This document shows positions 47,702-57,777 of a stretch of 58,582 nt of DNA, piece by piece. The stretch is from assembly GCF_000003815.2 (NCBI RefSeq), contig NC_049982.1, positions 11,760,515 through 11,819,096 on the forward strand, in the 5' to 3' direction. Source of the stretch: Branchiostoma floridae (lineage: Eukaryota > Chordata > Leptocardii > Amphioxiformes > Branchiostomatidae). How positions within the stretch are numbered: position 1 is the stretch's first letter; each line of letters opens with the position of its first letter. A model generated the notes under the pieces. That model was given only the letters and a program-made list of their open reading frames with translations. It did not search any database and had not been told where the DNA came from. Both the position numbers and the translations under genes were made by a program.

Positions 47702-47760
47702 CGGGCAAACGCTAATGTGACCGTTGTGACCCCGGACGAAACCATTCATTCCTTAGGAGT
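47702..47760 (-). other. Candidate 5' untranslated first exon of DEPDC1
   Basis: Reading the minus strand, GCCCG|GTAAGTTTG is a consensus donor with the exon ending at 47702. A matching acceptor (AAATTTGCAG|GTATATCGG) opens the exon that contains the DEPDC1 start codon (47092 to 46992). In the spliced reading the DEPDC1 frame has a TAG just upstream, supporting ATG at 47057 as the start. The 5' limit is a guess; flanking DNA to about 47400 is rich in CpG. Confidence 0.45.
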
Positions 47761-48131
47761 GGTAGAATGATAAATTGCTATATTTTTTGTCTTTTTGTCC
47801 TCGAGTCAACTAACAACAAGCTAATATTATATGTTAGTATTTCTGTTAATACAATAAGGTTATTTTTAGTAGATAAAGCATATGGAAATGGTACATTATA
47901 TGATAGTAAAATTACGCAATTTGTTTCGAAATAATCCCTCTATAATAGGACCGCCCAAGGTTGTGCTAATAACAACAAATAGTATAACGCCAACATATTT
48001 CAACGTTAACAACGCAAGGTGTGTGTGTGTGACGGCTACGTAGCTTTGGTCTGTGCCATTCTTAAAGCGAAAAATGGTTCTGCTGCCTCGCATTTCGCAA
48101 CGAGAAGTTGATGTAAGGGTTTACACAAAAG

Positions 48132-48153
48132 CAAGGAGGTTGAAACCTCCTTG
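48132..48153. repeat. Short hairpin CAAGGAGGTT / AACCTCCTTG
   Basis: A 10-bp stem with a 2-nt loop. The same stem sequence recurs in the hairpin at 56047-56073, which suggests a shared origin rather than chance. Confidence 0.7.
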
Positions 48154-48599
48154 ACAAAAGGCAGAGCTGTCTACTAGGCCTGACTAGGCTGCAAGGGTTA
48201 CGGTTTCTGGCTCTAATCATATGCATGGAGGCTTGGCCCCGTCTGATGCTCCTTGCTTCTAGAAAAAACAGGTTCAATGAAAATAGAAGCTATGGATGGA
48301 CTGGACAGCCAATCTTACAACAACATGTATTGGGGAATGGGGTCTGGTAACGTTAAGCACTATATATACGGGTTCGCTTAAAAGGCTGGGCTGTCTACCA
48401 GGCCAGGCTACCTGGCCTGTCTACCTGGCCTGGCTATCACGTCAGGCTACTCAGATCCCCCCATTCATACCCCCATCATTTAGCACTCAGCCAAATTAGC
48501 TGATTGACAGGCATAGTAATTGCTAATTTTCAACCCTGCCAGTGTCCACTGGCTGGACCCTTCGGGAAAGTGTCTGGGAGGCCTTCCTTGCAGCTGTCA

Positions 48600-48730
48600 G
48601 GAACACATTCAAGTACTGTACCAGTACTGTGTTCGGTAAATGCTTTAGGGTGTTAGACCTAGAAAACAGGGGTCCTGGGTTCAAATCCTTTGACATGTCA
48701 CAAAATCTGTTAACAGTACTTTCCCCACTC
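48600..48730 (+). mobile_element. tRNA-like SINE fragment
   Basis: A B-box-like GGGTTCAAATCC follows a tRNA-like stretch (GGTAAATGCTTTAGGG ... GACCTAGAAAACAGG) and is followed by TGACATGTCAC and CTTTCCCCACTCCAAC, which recall the SINE body at 16200. More diverged than the copy at 16110. Confidence 0.45.
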
Positions 48731-48968
48731 CAACTACAATGTACAAGGGGGTTGGAGAGATTATTGTCAGTGGAAGGAGAGGATTGGGCTCTGTCCTGGA
48801 CACAAAAATTGTACAGTGGATAACAATCCACAGCCTCAAAAATGCTATGTGACTACTAAGATTGCATATGTCAACATGGCATACTAGCATAGAGAACAAG
48901 GAGGTACATGTAATTATACAGTACCCCCCTTGGTCAATACAAGTTTAGCTTTACAGTGAGCAAGTGAT

Positions 48969-49039
48969 TTATGCTCTCCCTTCTTGTTGCACAAGCTGAG
49001 ATAGTTTAGCGTTCTCAGACCCGAGGCCGACAATGCGCC
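48969..49039 (-). CDS. Possible last coding exon of the cysteine-rich receptor gene, cut by a gap
   Basis: On the minus strand an open frame leaves the gap at 49039 and ends at a TAA (48971-48969), reading RIVGLGSENAKLSQLVQQEG then RA. Composition and codon choice look coding. Beyond the gap, at about 49144, lies an acceptor-like TGTGTTTGTAG, so a single exon of about 176 nt (if the gap size is right) is possible. It lies 2 kb downstream of receptor exon 8 on the same strand and no other gene claims it, so assignment to the receptor's cytoplasmic tail is an inference. Confidence 0.35.
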
Positions 49040-49139
49040 NNNNNNNNNNNNNNNNNNNNNNNNNNNNNNNNNNNNNNNNNNNNNNNNNNNNNNNNNNNNN
49101 NNNNNNNNNNNNNNNNNNNNNNNNNNNNNNNNNNNNNNN
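49040..49139. other. Assembly gap (100 N)
   Basis: Exactly 100 N. Cuts the candidate last exon of the receptor gene. Confidence 0.99.
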
Positions 49140-49324
49140 TAGCCCTACAAACACACCACCCTATGATATTTCCACATTACAACTCTGCTACAGTTCTGCT
49201 ACTTTGCCAAAGATCTAGCTGAAAACCAAAAGGGGATCTATCGCTACAACTGGAACTTATACGTTATAGTTAGCAGCATACAGCCAGATATCTTGACAAG
49301 ATCATTACTATGTCATAAGCTTAC

Positions 49325-49593
49325 CATGTAACATTAATGCGCAAACGCTCAAAGAATGAAATATCATAAAACCGTACTGGAATTTGTTAATCAACTTACT
49401 GGGTAACTGTTATATTAGCTCTACCCACTTGCCAAGTAAAACCAACACAGATTACCTTAAATACATGTTGCTCATCATGTAACGTTAATGCTCAAACGTT
49501 TGGAGAATAAAATATAATACCGTATTGGAATTTGTTAATCATCTTACAAGGCATAACCCCTACCCACTTGCCAAGTAAAACCAGTCAAGATTA
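49325..49593. repeat. Two-copy tandem duplication
   Basis: Units starting at 49325 and 49476 (151-bp period) share CATGTAAC.TTAATG, GGAATTTGTTAATCA and CTACCCACTTGCCAAGTAAA with moderate divergence. Confidence 0.75.
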
Positions 49594-50017
49594 CTAAGTA
49601 CAAAACAAATCAAGCATATTGGTTCCAGAAAACTGTAGCTTTACAATGACTAGAAGTTAATGTATTACTATATACATGTACTTATCATCCATCATCACCA
49701 TTACAATCTTGGTTTTATTGTCTTTTGCAATAACATTTACATTTACTAAGAATGTTACATTTACCAATTTTGAAATTTCAAATTATTGCACTTGATATAT
49801 GTGCGTACAGGTAGTATCATTTGACATACACATACGTCTTCTATCACCAACTTTCAAAATGTCACACCACATTTAAAACATCTGTAGTTTGTAATTGTAC
49901 AAGGACCACTCAAATAAATTCTTGATGTCATACATCTTACCCATACTACAGGGGAAAATGGAATCAACATGTGATCACCAGAATTTAGAACAAAATGACT
50001 TTAAATTGGCATGAAAG

Positions 50018-50383
50018 NNNNNNNNNNNNNNNNNNNNNNNNNNNNNNNNNNNNNNNNNNNNNNNNNNNNNNNNNNNNNNNNNNNNNNNNNNNNNNNNNNN
50101 NNNNNNNNNNNNNNNNNNNNNNNNNNNNNNNNNNNNNNNNNNNNNNNNNNNNNNNNNNNNNNNNNNNNNNNNNNNNNNNNNNNNNNNNNNNNNNNNNNNN
50201 NNNNNNNNNNNNNNNNNNNNNNNNNNNNNNNNNNNNNNNNNNNNNNNNNNNNNNNNNNNNNNNNNNNNNNNNNNNNNNNNNNNNNNNNNNNNNNNNNNNN
50301 NNNNNNNNNNNNNNNNNNNNNNNNNNNNNNNNNNNNNNNNNNNNNNNNNNNNNNNNNNNNNNNNNNNNNNNNNNNNNNNNNNN
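50018..50383. other. Assembly gap (366 N)
   Basis: A sized gap where receptor exons after exon 8 are expected. Confidence 0.99.
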
Positions 50384-50740
50384 TCAGTGCCAAACAGGCT
50401 GGAACATAAACAATAAGTGTGAGTATCTACTTCTGTATGGCTCGTATAATGCACCAGATAAGCACAGAAGCAGCTGGTTATATCACACTGAACGACCTGT
50501 CACACATTAATATCGTGACATCTTACTAAAGGTGATACACTGGGAAGGTCCCACACTGGTGACAGGGGCACATACTATATCAATAAGATCGATTGGTAAT
50601 AGTTACTGAATTTAACATAGAAAATGTACAAACAACCTATGGTGTGAAACAAGCAGACTTGGAAAAGCTATCAAAAAGGTCATTTACTGTCGTAAAAAAT
50701 ATCCCTAGTATAAAGTCATACATCTTGAGAAAATGTAAAT

Positions 50741-51000
50741 GACCTACCTGCACATCCCCCAGCAATAAGTCATATGTCTTAAGAATACATATAACATGTA
50801 GATAACCTACCTGAAACATCCCCCAGCAATAAGTCATACATCTTATGTTGTACGTCTTAAGAATACATCTTAAGTCATACGTCTAAAGAAAACATGAATA
50901 ACCTACCTGCACATCCCCCAGCAACATGTCATATGTCTTAAGTCATACGTCTTAAGAACACATACATTTGTAGATAACCTACCTGCACATCCCCCAGCAA
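50741..51000 (-). repeat. Four copies of a splice-donor-containing repeat
   Basis: The minus-strand word TTGCTGGGGGATGTGCAGGT, covering the end of receptor exon 8 and its donor, occurs at 50976-51000, 50900-50924, 50804-50829 (variant GATGTTTCAGGT) and 50741-50765. Between copies are variants of AAGTCATAYGTCTTAAGAA. Spacing is irregular (76, 96, 63 bp). Confidence 0.9.
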
Positions 51001-54000
51001 TGAGAGCTATCAGCAGCACAGTGGGCCTGCAGGCCTGTGTGTTAGGGTCCTTGTAGTACAGGTTGATGTCCCCACATGTAGAGGGCTCTGAGCTGCCTGC
51101 TGGACAGTACTGTTCAGGCTTGCACTTCTTTGGCTCACATGTTGCACACTGGGAGCAATGGTCATTGTCAGATCGGGTTTGAAATTGTGTCATTTTCATG
51201 AACATGTACTTGTGTGATACATTTTTTTGTTGTATATACAGTCAAACCTGTCTATAGTGGCCACTCAAGGGACCGGAGAAATTTGGCCACTATAGACAGG
51301 TGGCCTCTGTATAGAGGTGGCAACTTGTAGATAAAATACCCAAGGGACCGACAAAAAGTGGCTACTATGGACAGGTGGCCCCTCTGTAGAGGTGGCCCCT
51401 AATACAGGTTTGACTGTACATGTATGTTGTCACAAAAACTGCAACAACAAAAAAACAACAACAAAAAAATATCTTCTTTCCTTGTTGATTTCAAGAATAT
51501 ACATGTAGTACGATGCCCATTACTGTATCATTGGATATAAGATATCTTGTGCAGTCTTTCATGACATTGAGCTGTACACATCATTACTCAAGAAGCCTTT
51601 CCTCATAAGCTAAGCAGATACAGATTCACAATAATAGTATACTTACAGGACAGAAATTGCCAGCTGGACACTGTGTACATTCCTCACTCCCATAGCCCAA
51701 CTGGTACCAGCCAGCCGAGCAGGGTATACACAGCTGAACATTATCTGTAGCTTTGTAGAACCCTGAAACATGTTAGGAAAAACTAAATGTTAAAGTCTAT
51801 AGTTATGAAATGATAGAACTCAACATGGAGTTATAAATGCTGTGCAAGAAGAAGACAACATTTTATATTAACCATGTACTTGTTTTGTCGGATATCCTCA
51901 CAAATGAAGAGCATTACAGTAATTTTTTCGTGTAATCTTGNNNNNNNNNNNNNNNNNNNNNNNNNNNNNNNNNNNNNNNNNNNNNNNNNNNNNNNNNNNN
52001 NNNNNNNNNNNNNNNNNNNNNNNNNNNNNNNNNNNNNNNNCATTAAAAGGGCTAACTGATATCCCGTACAGTGTGGTCTGTCTGTTGAGGATATCATTAG
52101 ATACCAACGCTAAAAGCCTTTACATTATTGCCATACTTACCTAACATCTACATCAACAAACATACATGTACATGTCCATTGTCAACCTACACAGTACCGA
52201 CTCCAAAGACAGAGGCTATTAGCAGGCTGCCATGAATGAATGAGTGAATAAGAAGATACATGTACTTGACTGACCTGGATTACAATCTACACACTGTGAC
52301 ATCCCTGTATCCTTGGTCTCTGTACCAGAGGGGCATGGATAACACTGCTTGCACCCAGTTTGGCTGGAAAACATGTTATTATTATGTTATTATAGAATGT
52401 ATGTCATATCACATGTCATCATTGGATTACTAGGTACTATGTATGATCACATACTTTTAGGCAGTCTTCACACATTGACTTAACATGAAAGCAATAAAGA
52501 CAAGAGTTTCTCTATGCCGAAGCAAGCAAACATAATCTAAGACTTTATTATTAAGAGCTTACCTTATTAAAAACTTATCTTGCTAAATGAGGACTCACAA
52601 CTCATATAAAAGTCAATACAACCACAAAAGTTTTAGTCTAGACTGACAAAGGAGTAACCCAAGTATCTAGTGAAGCCTCACTTGCAGTATGATCCAACTT
52701 CACACTTATGGCACTGCTCAGCCCTCATCTCTGGCTGTTTGTGTCCTTTGGGGCACTTCTGGCACTGACTGCTCTTAGTTTCATTTGCAAATGTGCCTGA
52801 AAATGGGATACAACATTGCAGCGTTCATTCCATACAGACAGCAATATTTTGTACAATGATTGAAAGCAAGAGTAACAGTAAAAGATCAAATACAGGTGTT
52901 TTAAGAAAGTAATATGCAAATGCTGCTTTTCTTTATGAAATACTGCAATAAACATTCATGTATGCTTTCACTCATAGTCCTCTTTTCATGGAATGCTTAC
53001 TCTTTTGCCAAATATTTTGCCAGATGCAACTTTGCAAGATATTGACGTAAATATATGTTAAAGTCAAAAATCTAAACTGACCTGGTAGACAAGAGTGGCA
53101 CACTGCCATCCCTGTTTCATTAGCGAAGAAACCAGGCCTACATGGCGAACACTCTGGACTCCCAAAGGTGCTGTAGAGTACACACATATGATGCAGACAT
53201 ATAAATCATAAGATACAGTGTAAATCAGATTCGAATCATGTATTCTACAGAAGCCCATACGAAACAAGTACAATGTAAAATCCTGTGGCATACTGCAAAG
53301 TACAGACCAGCCAAGGAACGCTGGTATGGAACATCATCATGACCCAGTTGATGGGACTGCGTACTGACCTGCTATTGTATCCTATGGGGCACTTGAGACA
53401 TGAGGTGGAGCTGTTTTGGGGCTGATAGTGCCCAGGTCGGCACTTCTGACAGGATGACTGACACTGCCCCGGCTCACTGGACTCCTGACAACAGTAGCAG
53501 TCTGGAAAAGCAGCTGGGACAAGGGTTGGGCACAGTTATACATCATGACAGTTAATCCTCACAACTAGGTACCAGTCCAGAAAAATCAGGTACAGGTACA
53601 TAGGATCAAATCGAGGACCGGACCTGAACCTGGACTTAATCATCGTGAAAACTTGTGAATGGGCGATACTCAAAATAATGGTCCATTTTGCACTAACACT
53701 AACTGCTTTCAATTCTGTTTTATACCAAGTTTGACTGTCAAAGTTTAAAAATGACTATCAACTCTCCTGTTATTTTCTGTTGAAAATTGGTTTTCTCTAA
53801 CGAAAATTTGTAACAACAGAAAGTCTATACTGCTATGTGTTTGACTTATTGTATGGAAGCCTGTGTTAAGTTATACACCAAGTCATCACCTGGCCCAAAA
53901 ACCATTATCGAAAATTATTGTTGCACAGGTATGACATAAACAATATCTACAACATTTGAAGATTGTTCTTTTCATTAGGAGGTTACTTACTTGTATTTGC

Positions 54001-55521
54001 ATAATATCCTGGCATGCATGAATGGCACAATGAGGCATTAAAGCCTGAACAGTTTATAGAGGGTGGGTTGAGAGAACTGAGTGGGAAGACTGCCGTTGTA
54101 GCTGGTGTGGTGGTCGTGGCAGCAATAGTGGAGGAGTTCACCACGGTCACCTCGGTCGTCACATTGGGAGTCTGGCTCACACTTCCGTGCAGGTGAAGAA
54201 ATGAAACAGCTACAAGCACTGCAAATAAATGTCATTATGAAAATATGGAAACGCAGCCCTGGATGATCCGCAGTTACCTGGGATGTCAGTGTCCTGAGAA
54301 CGAGAGAGCGACCTAAACTGGAACTGGAGTTCCTACCTGTGCCTGAAGAACTCTACTCTACTCTACACTACTCTATAACACATATAATAAGATATATGCT
54401 TATCTAGACACGCGTACAGACACTATACTGTACCCCCGCGTAACATTCCTTATCTGGATGCTCCTATTCTTCATTTCTCCCTCACCCACTATGCTTCATT
54501 CATTTGGGAGGTATTGGAGACTGTGCTTCTCACGATTATGTGCATCATATATATCNNNNNNNNNNNNNNNNNNNNNNNNNNNNNNNNNNNNNNNNNNNNN
54601 NNNNNNNNNNNNNNNNNNNNNNNNNNNNNNNNNNNNNNNNNNNNNNNNNNNNNNNATACAGTATGTTTTGATGAGTAACATGACAGGTCGCTATGTTTTG
54701 CCACAGAACAATAAACATATGGCCCTGGAATGAAGAAATAGTCAGAAAATCCATGAGACGACGGGCCGGACCGCCGCCACCCGGCGGCCATGTTTGTTTT
54801 CATTGCAGAATACATGTTAGTTTAGCGGGGTCTGATACTTTCACAACAAGACAGCTGATACCTACCGAACTTCAGTGCAAAAATCTGTTATATATTGGCA
54901 TAAATATAATATATATGAATTTACTCGGATTGTGATAAGAATCTGTTTTCTGTATTTCTTGCTTCTTCTAGCCGTCAACGTTGCACAATCAGCACGTCCA
55001 GTCCGCCGAGTGGCGGCGGCTGTCCGGCCCGTCGTCTCATGCATTTTCTGACTATTTCTTCATTCCAGGGCCATATGTAGATTATTCTGTGGCAAAACAT
55101 AGCGATCTGTCATGTTTACTCATCAAAACATACTGTATTTCAGTAGATTATACACTCCTTCGTGTGTTTTCCGGTGTTTAACTGTGTTTTCCTCTGTTTT
55201 CCGGTAAAAAGGCTGACCGCCTGAAGGCCACTTCTGGGGAAAATACCTAAAAGCGATTAAGTTTTAAAACCAATCAACTCTACTCTACTCCAGTATGAGC
55301 ATGCTAAGCAGCACATGTAGAATGTGAATATACCAGGTTAAACGCAAATATCCCTCCCCCAGCGAGGTACAACATCAAACAAAAACTTAGGAAGGTTATG
55401 TCAACACTTCGTCATATAACCATCCAAAAACAGCAACAAAAGTCACCTCAAAAGTTGTCGTCTTACCATTTAGCGCGGCTTTAAAAAACCCAGGAACTCT
55501 TGAGTTCAGCCAGCCAACCAT
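50983..55521 (-). CDS. Receptor-like protein with GCC2/GCC3 (ephrin-receptor-like) cysteine-rich repeats, 3' end incomplete
   Basis: Eight coding exons on the minus strand: 55521-55467, 54218-53991, 53513-53369 (alternative acceptor giving 53501), 53170-53082, 52796-52682, 52363-52275, 51762-51647, 51148-50983; all phases agree, giving 334 codons plus 1 nt. The N-terminus (MVGWLNSRVPGFFKAALN then VLVAVSFLHLHGSVSQ) looks like a signal peptide. Next comes a Thr/Ser/Asn-rich stretch (about residues 35-70), then repeated CxxCxxG(F/Y)xAN-type units (GYYANT, GFFANET, GTFANET, GFYKATDN) with CxxC pairs. Exon 8 ends in a hydrophobic run (PTVLLIALIAGG) that probably begins a transmembrane helix. This resembles the cysteine-rich extracellular parts of TNFR-like and ephrin-receptor-like proteins, but no named gene is recognised. 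Intracellular exons should follow leftward; the region is broken by gaps. The gene is head-to-head with NOA1, and intron 1 holds a 477-bp inverted-repeat element. Confidence 0.8.
51239..51416. mobile_element. TA-flanked miniature inverted-repeat element
   Basis: Ends CAGTCAAACCTGT and ACAGGTTTGACTG with TA on each side (51237-51238, 51417-51418); subterminal TATAGTGGCC / GGCCACTATAGACAGGTGGCC words are repeated in both orientations. 178 bp, in receptor intron 7. A related single end lies at 22784. Confidence 0.85.
51941..52040. other. Assembly gap (100 N)
   Basis: In receptor intron 6. The flanking exons agree in phase without it, but a phase 1-1 exon could be hidden. Confidence 0.99.
54556..54655. 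other. Assembly gap (100 N)
   Basis: Directly beside the inverted-repeat element at 54659. Confidence 0.99.
54659..55135. mobile_element. 477-bp inverted-repeat element with arms of about 130 bp
   Basis: Left arm 54659-54784 and right arm about 55009-55135 are near-identical in inverse orientation (CAGTATGTTTTGATGAGTAA at the ends; ATGAAGAAATAGTCAGAAAA and ACGACGGGCCGG inside). TA flanks both ends. The left end abuts a 100-bp gap, which may reflect an assembly failure at the repeat. It lies in receptor intron 1. Confidence 0.88.
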
Positions 55522-55755
55522 CTTTCATCTTGAATGCTCCACATACTTTAGAAAAGCTCTCTTTTCAGGACAATCGCAGGTAAGTTCATAAGTTTGTCAC
55601 CTTCCAATTTCGCAACAGATTAGGTCATATGACTGGTCCAGGTGACCTGCCTCTTTACTTCCGGGTTATGACGTCATCGAATCTTGGTTCAAAGGTTATC
55701 AAGATGGCGGCGCACATGTGAAAAACCTCTCTTTTTCTTGCACAAATTCTGCCTC
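55522..55755. promoter_or_regulatory. Divergent promoter between the receptor gene and NOA1
   Basis: Only 234 bp separate the two start codons. Visible motifs: nuclear-receptor half site AGGTCA (55622-55627), AGGTGACCT (55640-55648), ETS site ACTTCCGGG (55657-55665), consensus CRE TGACGTCA (55669-55676) and YY1-type AAGATGGCGGC (55701-55711). ETS (GABP), CRE and YY1 sites are characteristic of promoters of nuclear genes for mitochondrial proteins. The YY1 motif contains the ATG of a five-codon upstream ORF (55704-55721) that ends 34 nt before the NOA1 start. Transcription start sites are not known. Confidence 0.6.
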
Positions 55756-57777
55756 ATGTTCCTTTTTCGAAAACCTATTGCAATGCTAGGTATTCTACGG
55801 AGGGCTGGATATACAAGATCCATACATGTACTTAAAGATACAAGGATCAACAATGGTAAGAGTAGATCGTAGACGTTCGAAGGCAGACGGCACATGCAGA
55901 CGCCGAAAATACATGTATTAAACTACGGACAGAATTATGACCCGTTAAGTATCAGGCACTCGATGTAGCACTGTCCATGGTTAACCAGGTGTCGTGCTTA
56001 CGGGGTTTTGACGCCCGATCTTTCCCTGTTCTCTTTGCATGATTTGATCAAGGAGGTTATATACCTCCTTGATTTGATGATGATTCTTGTGCAGATGATT
56101 GTAGAAAATAACCTGATTTATAGATCTTCTTCTTCCGTTCGGCGCCCACAATCTTGCTAAAGATTATTTTGGCATGATTTGATTTGTTCAGATATTTCAA
56201 AGAGCAATTGGTTTAATATTTTCCTCTTTTCCAACAGGTAAACACCATGCTACACATGTCCCAAGAACGTCCTGTCAGGGAGCTGCAGTTTGGAGAATTC
56301 CAGAAAGATGGCGTTGTTCCTCTAGTCAATCCTCAGAATCAGATGGCGGGTTGAGAAAAGTACATGCCATGAAGAAAACCAATCCTCGGAGAGAGTTCAC
56401 TTCTTCAGGCTTTGAAGAAACAGATGAAGACCACAACTCTGTTGATGCCGACTTTGATGTCCATTCAACAGACTCTTCACACATCGAACACCTTCGTGAA
56501 AGTATTCCTTATCAGGACTCTAGATCTGAGGGTATCATTCCTGACTTACCACAAGAAGTTACTAGTAATGAGAAAGTAAGGTATGAGCCCTTTCAAACTT
56601 TGCCAGTGTTTCATTCTAAGGAGGAGAAAGCCAGGTATATTCTAAGTGAGGCTAGGCAGCTGGGTAGTGACATGACCAAACACATGAGGAGAAAACAGGA
56701 GTTGCAAGAGGAGGTCATGAACTTTTTGAAAGATCCACAGGCCAGTCATGATGACCAACATGAGCTTAACACATTTTCAGGTGCACAGAATGAAAAGCTT
56801 GAAGGCAATCCACTTACCAGCTCTAAACGCATGGCTGACAATGTGGAATTAGAGGAAAGCTCTTGTTCTAAAGAAGAAAGGTATGATGATGCAGCAGGAA
56901 CCGAAGTCAAAGAAGACGAAACTTTTCAGAAGAGAAGCAATGTACATGTAAGAGAACATGATGTAGCTACAAATATGAAGGATAGAGAGTCGGATGACCT
57001 GTATAACACTGAATATGAAGAAGGTATTGAATCATATCGTGACATCATTGATGAGATACCACCTGGAGATCTCCGTTTCATGGACATGGGCAGGCCTAGA
57101 GAAGTGATTGAGGAGCTGAAAAAGGGCAGAGCTCGTCGGAAGAGGTCACAAAGGATAGTGGGAGAGGCTGACCCAGAGGTCCCTCCATCAGCAGTTCCCT
57201 GCCAGGGCTGTGGAGCATACCTACAGTGCTGTGATGGCATGAAACCTGGCTTCCTCCCCAGTGCAAAATTTAAGAACTTGAGTGAGGATGAGCTGAGAGA
57301 GGTAAAGTGCCAACGGTGTGTTCTCCTCGCAAACCACAAAATAGCCTTGGATGTTCAGGTCTCCAGAGACCACTATGTGGAGGTCTTGTCTCCACTTAAG
57401 GAAAAAAAGAATGCTTTAATCATATTGATGGTAGATCTCCTAGACTTCCCCTGTAGCATCTTTCCCAACCTGTTGGACCTTGTGGGAAAAGAGAAGTGGC
57501 TGGTGGTGGTGGGGAACAAGTTTGACCTGCTCCCACCGGATGGCACCACCTACAAGAGGAGAACGGAGGATGAACTGTTCATGGCCTGTCTCCGGGCGGG
57601 GCTCCATGACAATAAAAACATCAAGCATGTGTGTTTGATAAGTGCCAAGACAGGGTTTGGGGTAGAGAAGTTGATAACGGAGATCCAGACCATGTGGGGT
57701 TACCGTGGGGATGTGTACCTGCTGGGAAACACCAATGTGGGGAAGTCAACGCTCTTCAATAGTCCGATTTCTGCCAG
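55756..57777 (+). CDS. NOA1: NOA1-type circularly permuted mitochondrial GTPase, 5' part
   Basis: Exon 1 is 55756-55855 (phase 1) and exon 2 is 56238-57777; the gene continues past the window. The first in-frame ATG gives MFLFRKPIAMLGILRRAGY, Arg/Lys-rich with no acidic residues, a good mitochondrial presequence; a second ATG is at 55783. A long acidic, low-complexity region follows. Then a zinc-binding C355xxC358 ... C391xxC394 pair and GTPase motifs in permuted order: G4 GNKFD (N460), G5 SAKTG (S502), then G1/P-loop GNTNVGKS (G530-S537), typical of the YqeH/NOA1 family, which binds GTP and supports mitochondrial ribosome assembly. G3 (DxxG) is expected in later exons. Oddity: right after the P-loop, SDFCQ, the expected continuation, is readable only in another frame (see findings). 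Lengths and motifs otherwise match the family well. Confidence 0.92.
55856..56237 (+). other. NOA1 intron 1
   Basis: GTAAGAG donor and TTTTCCAACAG acceptor; phase 1. Contains the hairpin at 56047-56073 and nothing else recognised. Confidence 0.8.
56047..56073. repeat. Perfect 11-bp hairpin in NOA1 intron 1
   Basis: ATCAAGGAGGT (56047-56057), loop TATAT, ACCTCCTTGAT (56063-56073). Shares its stem core with the hairpin at 48132. Confidence 0.8.

Larger units (their letters stand above)
47766..48968. other. Non-coding stretch between DEPDC1 and the receptor gene's candidate last exon
   Basis: It contains a GT microsatellite (about 48019-48032), a short hairpin (48132-48153), tandem CTACCTGGCCTG-like words (48390-48445) and a SINE-like sequence (48600-48730). 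The divergent arrangement puts the DEPDC1 promoter near 47760. Confidence 0.5.
49140..50640. other. Receptor gene 3' region with a tandem duplication and a large gap
   Basis: It holds a two-copy tandem repeat (49325-49593) and a 366-bp gap (50018-50383). The receptor's transmembrane/cytoplasmic exons are expected here and may be hidden in the gap; I see none outside it. Confidence 0.5.

Noticed and set aside
48523-48831. 102-codon minus ORF
   Set aside because: It overlaps a tRNA-like SINE on the other strand and shows no domain.
49975-50510. Long ORFs across 50018-50383
   Set aside because: They consist almost entirely of N and carry no information.
50741-51000. CRISPR-like array
   Set aside because: Eukaryotic context, irregular spacers and degenerate repeats that duplicate a splice donor; not a CRISPR.
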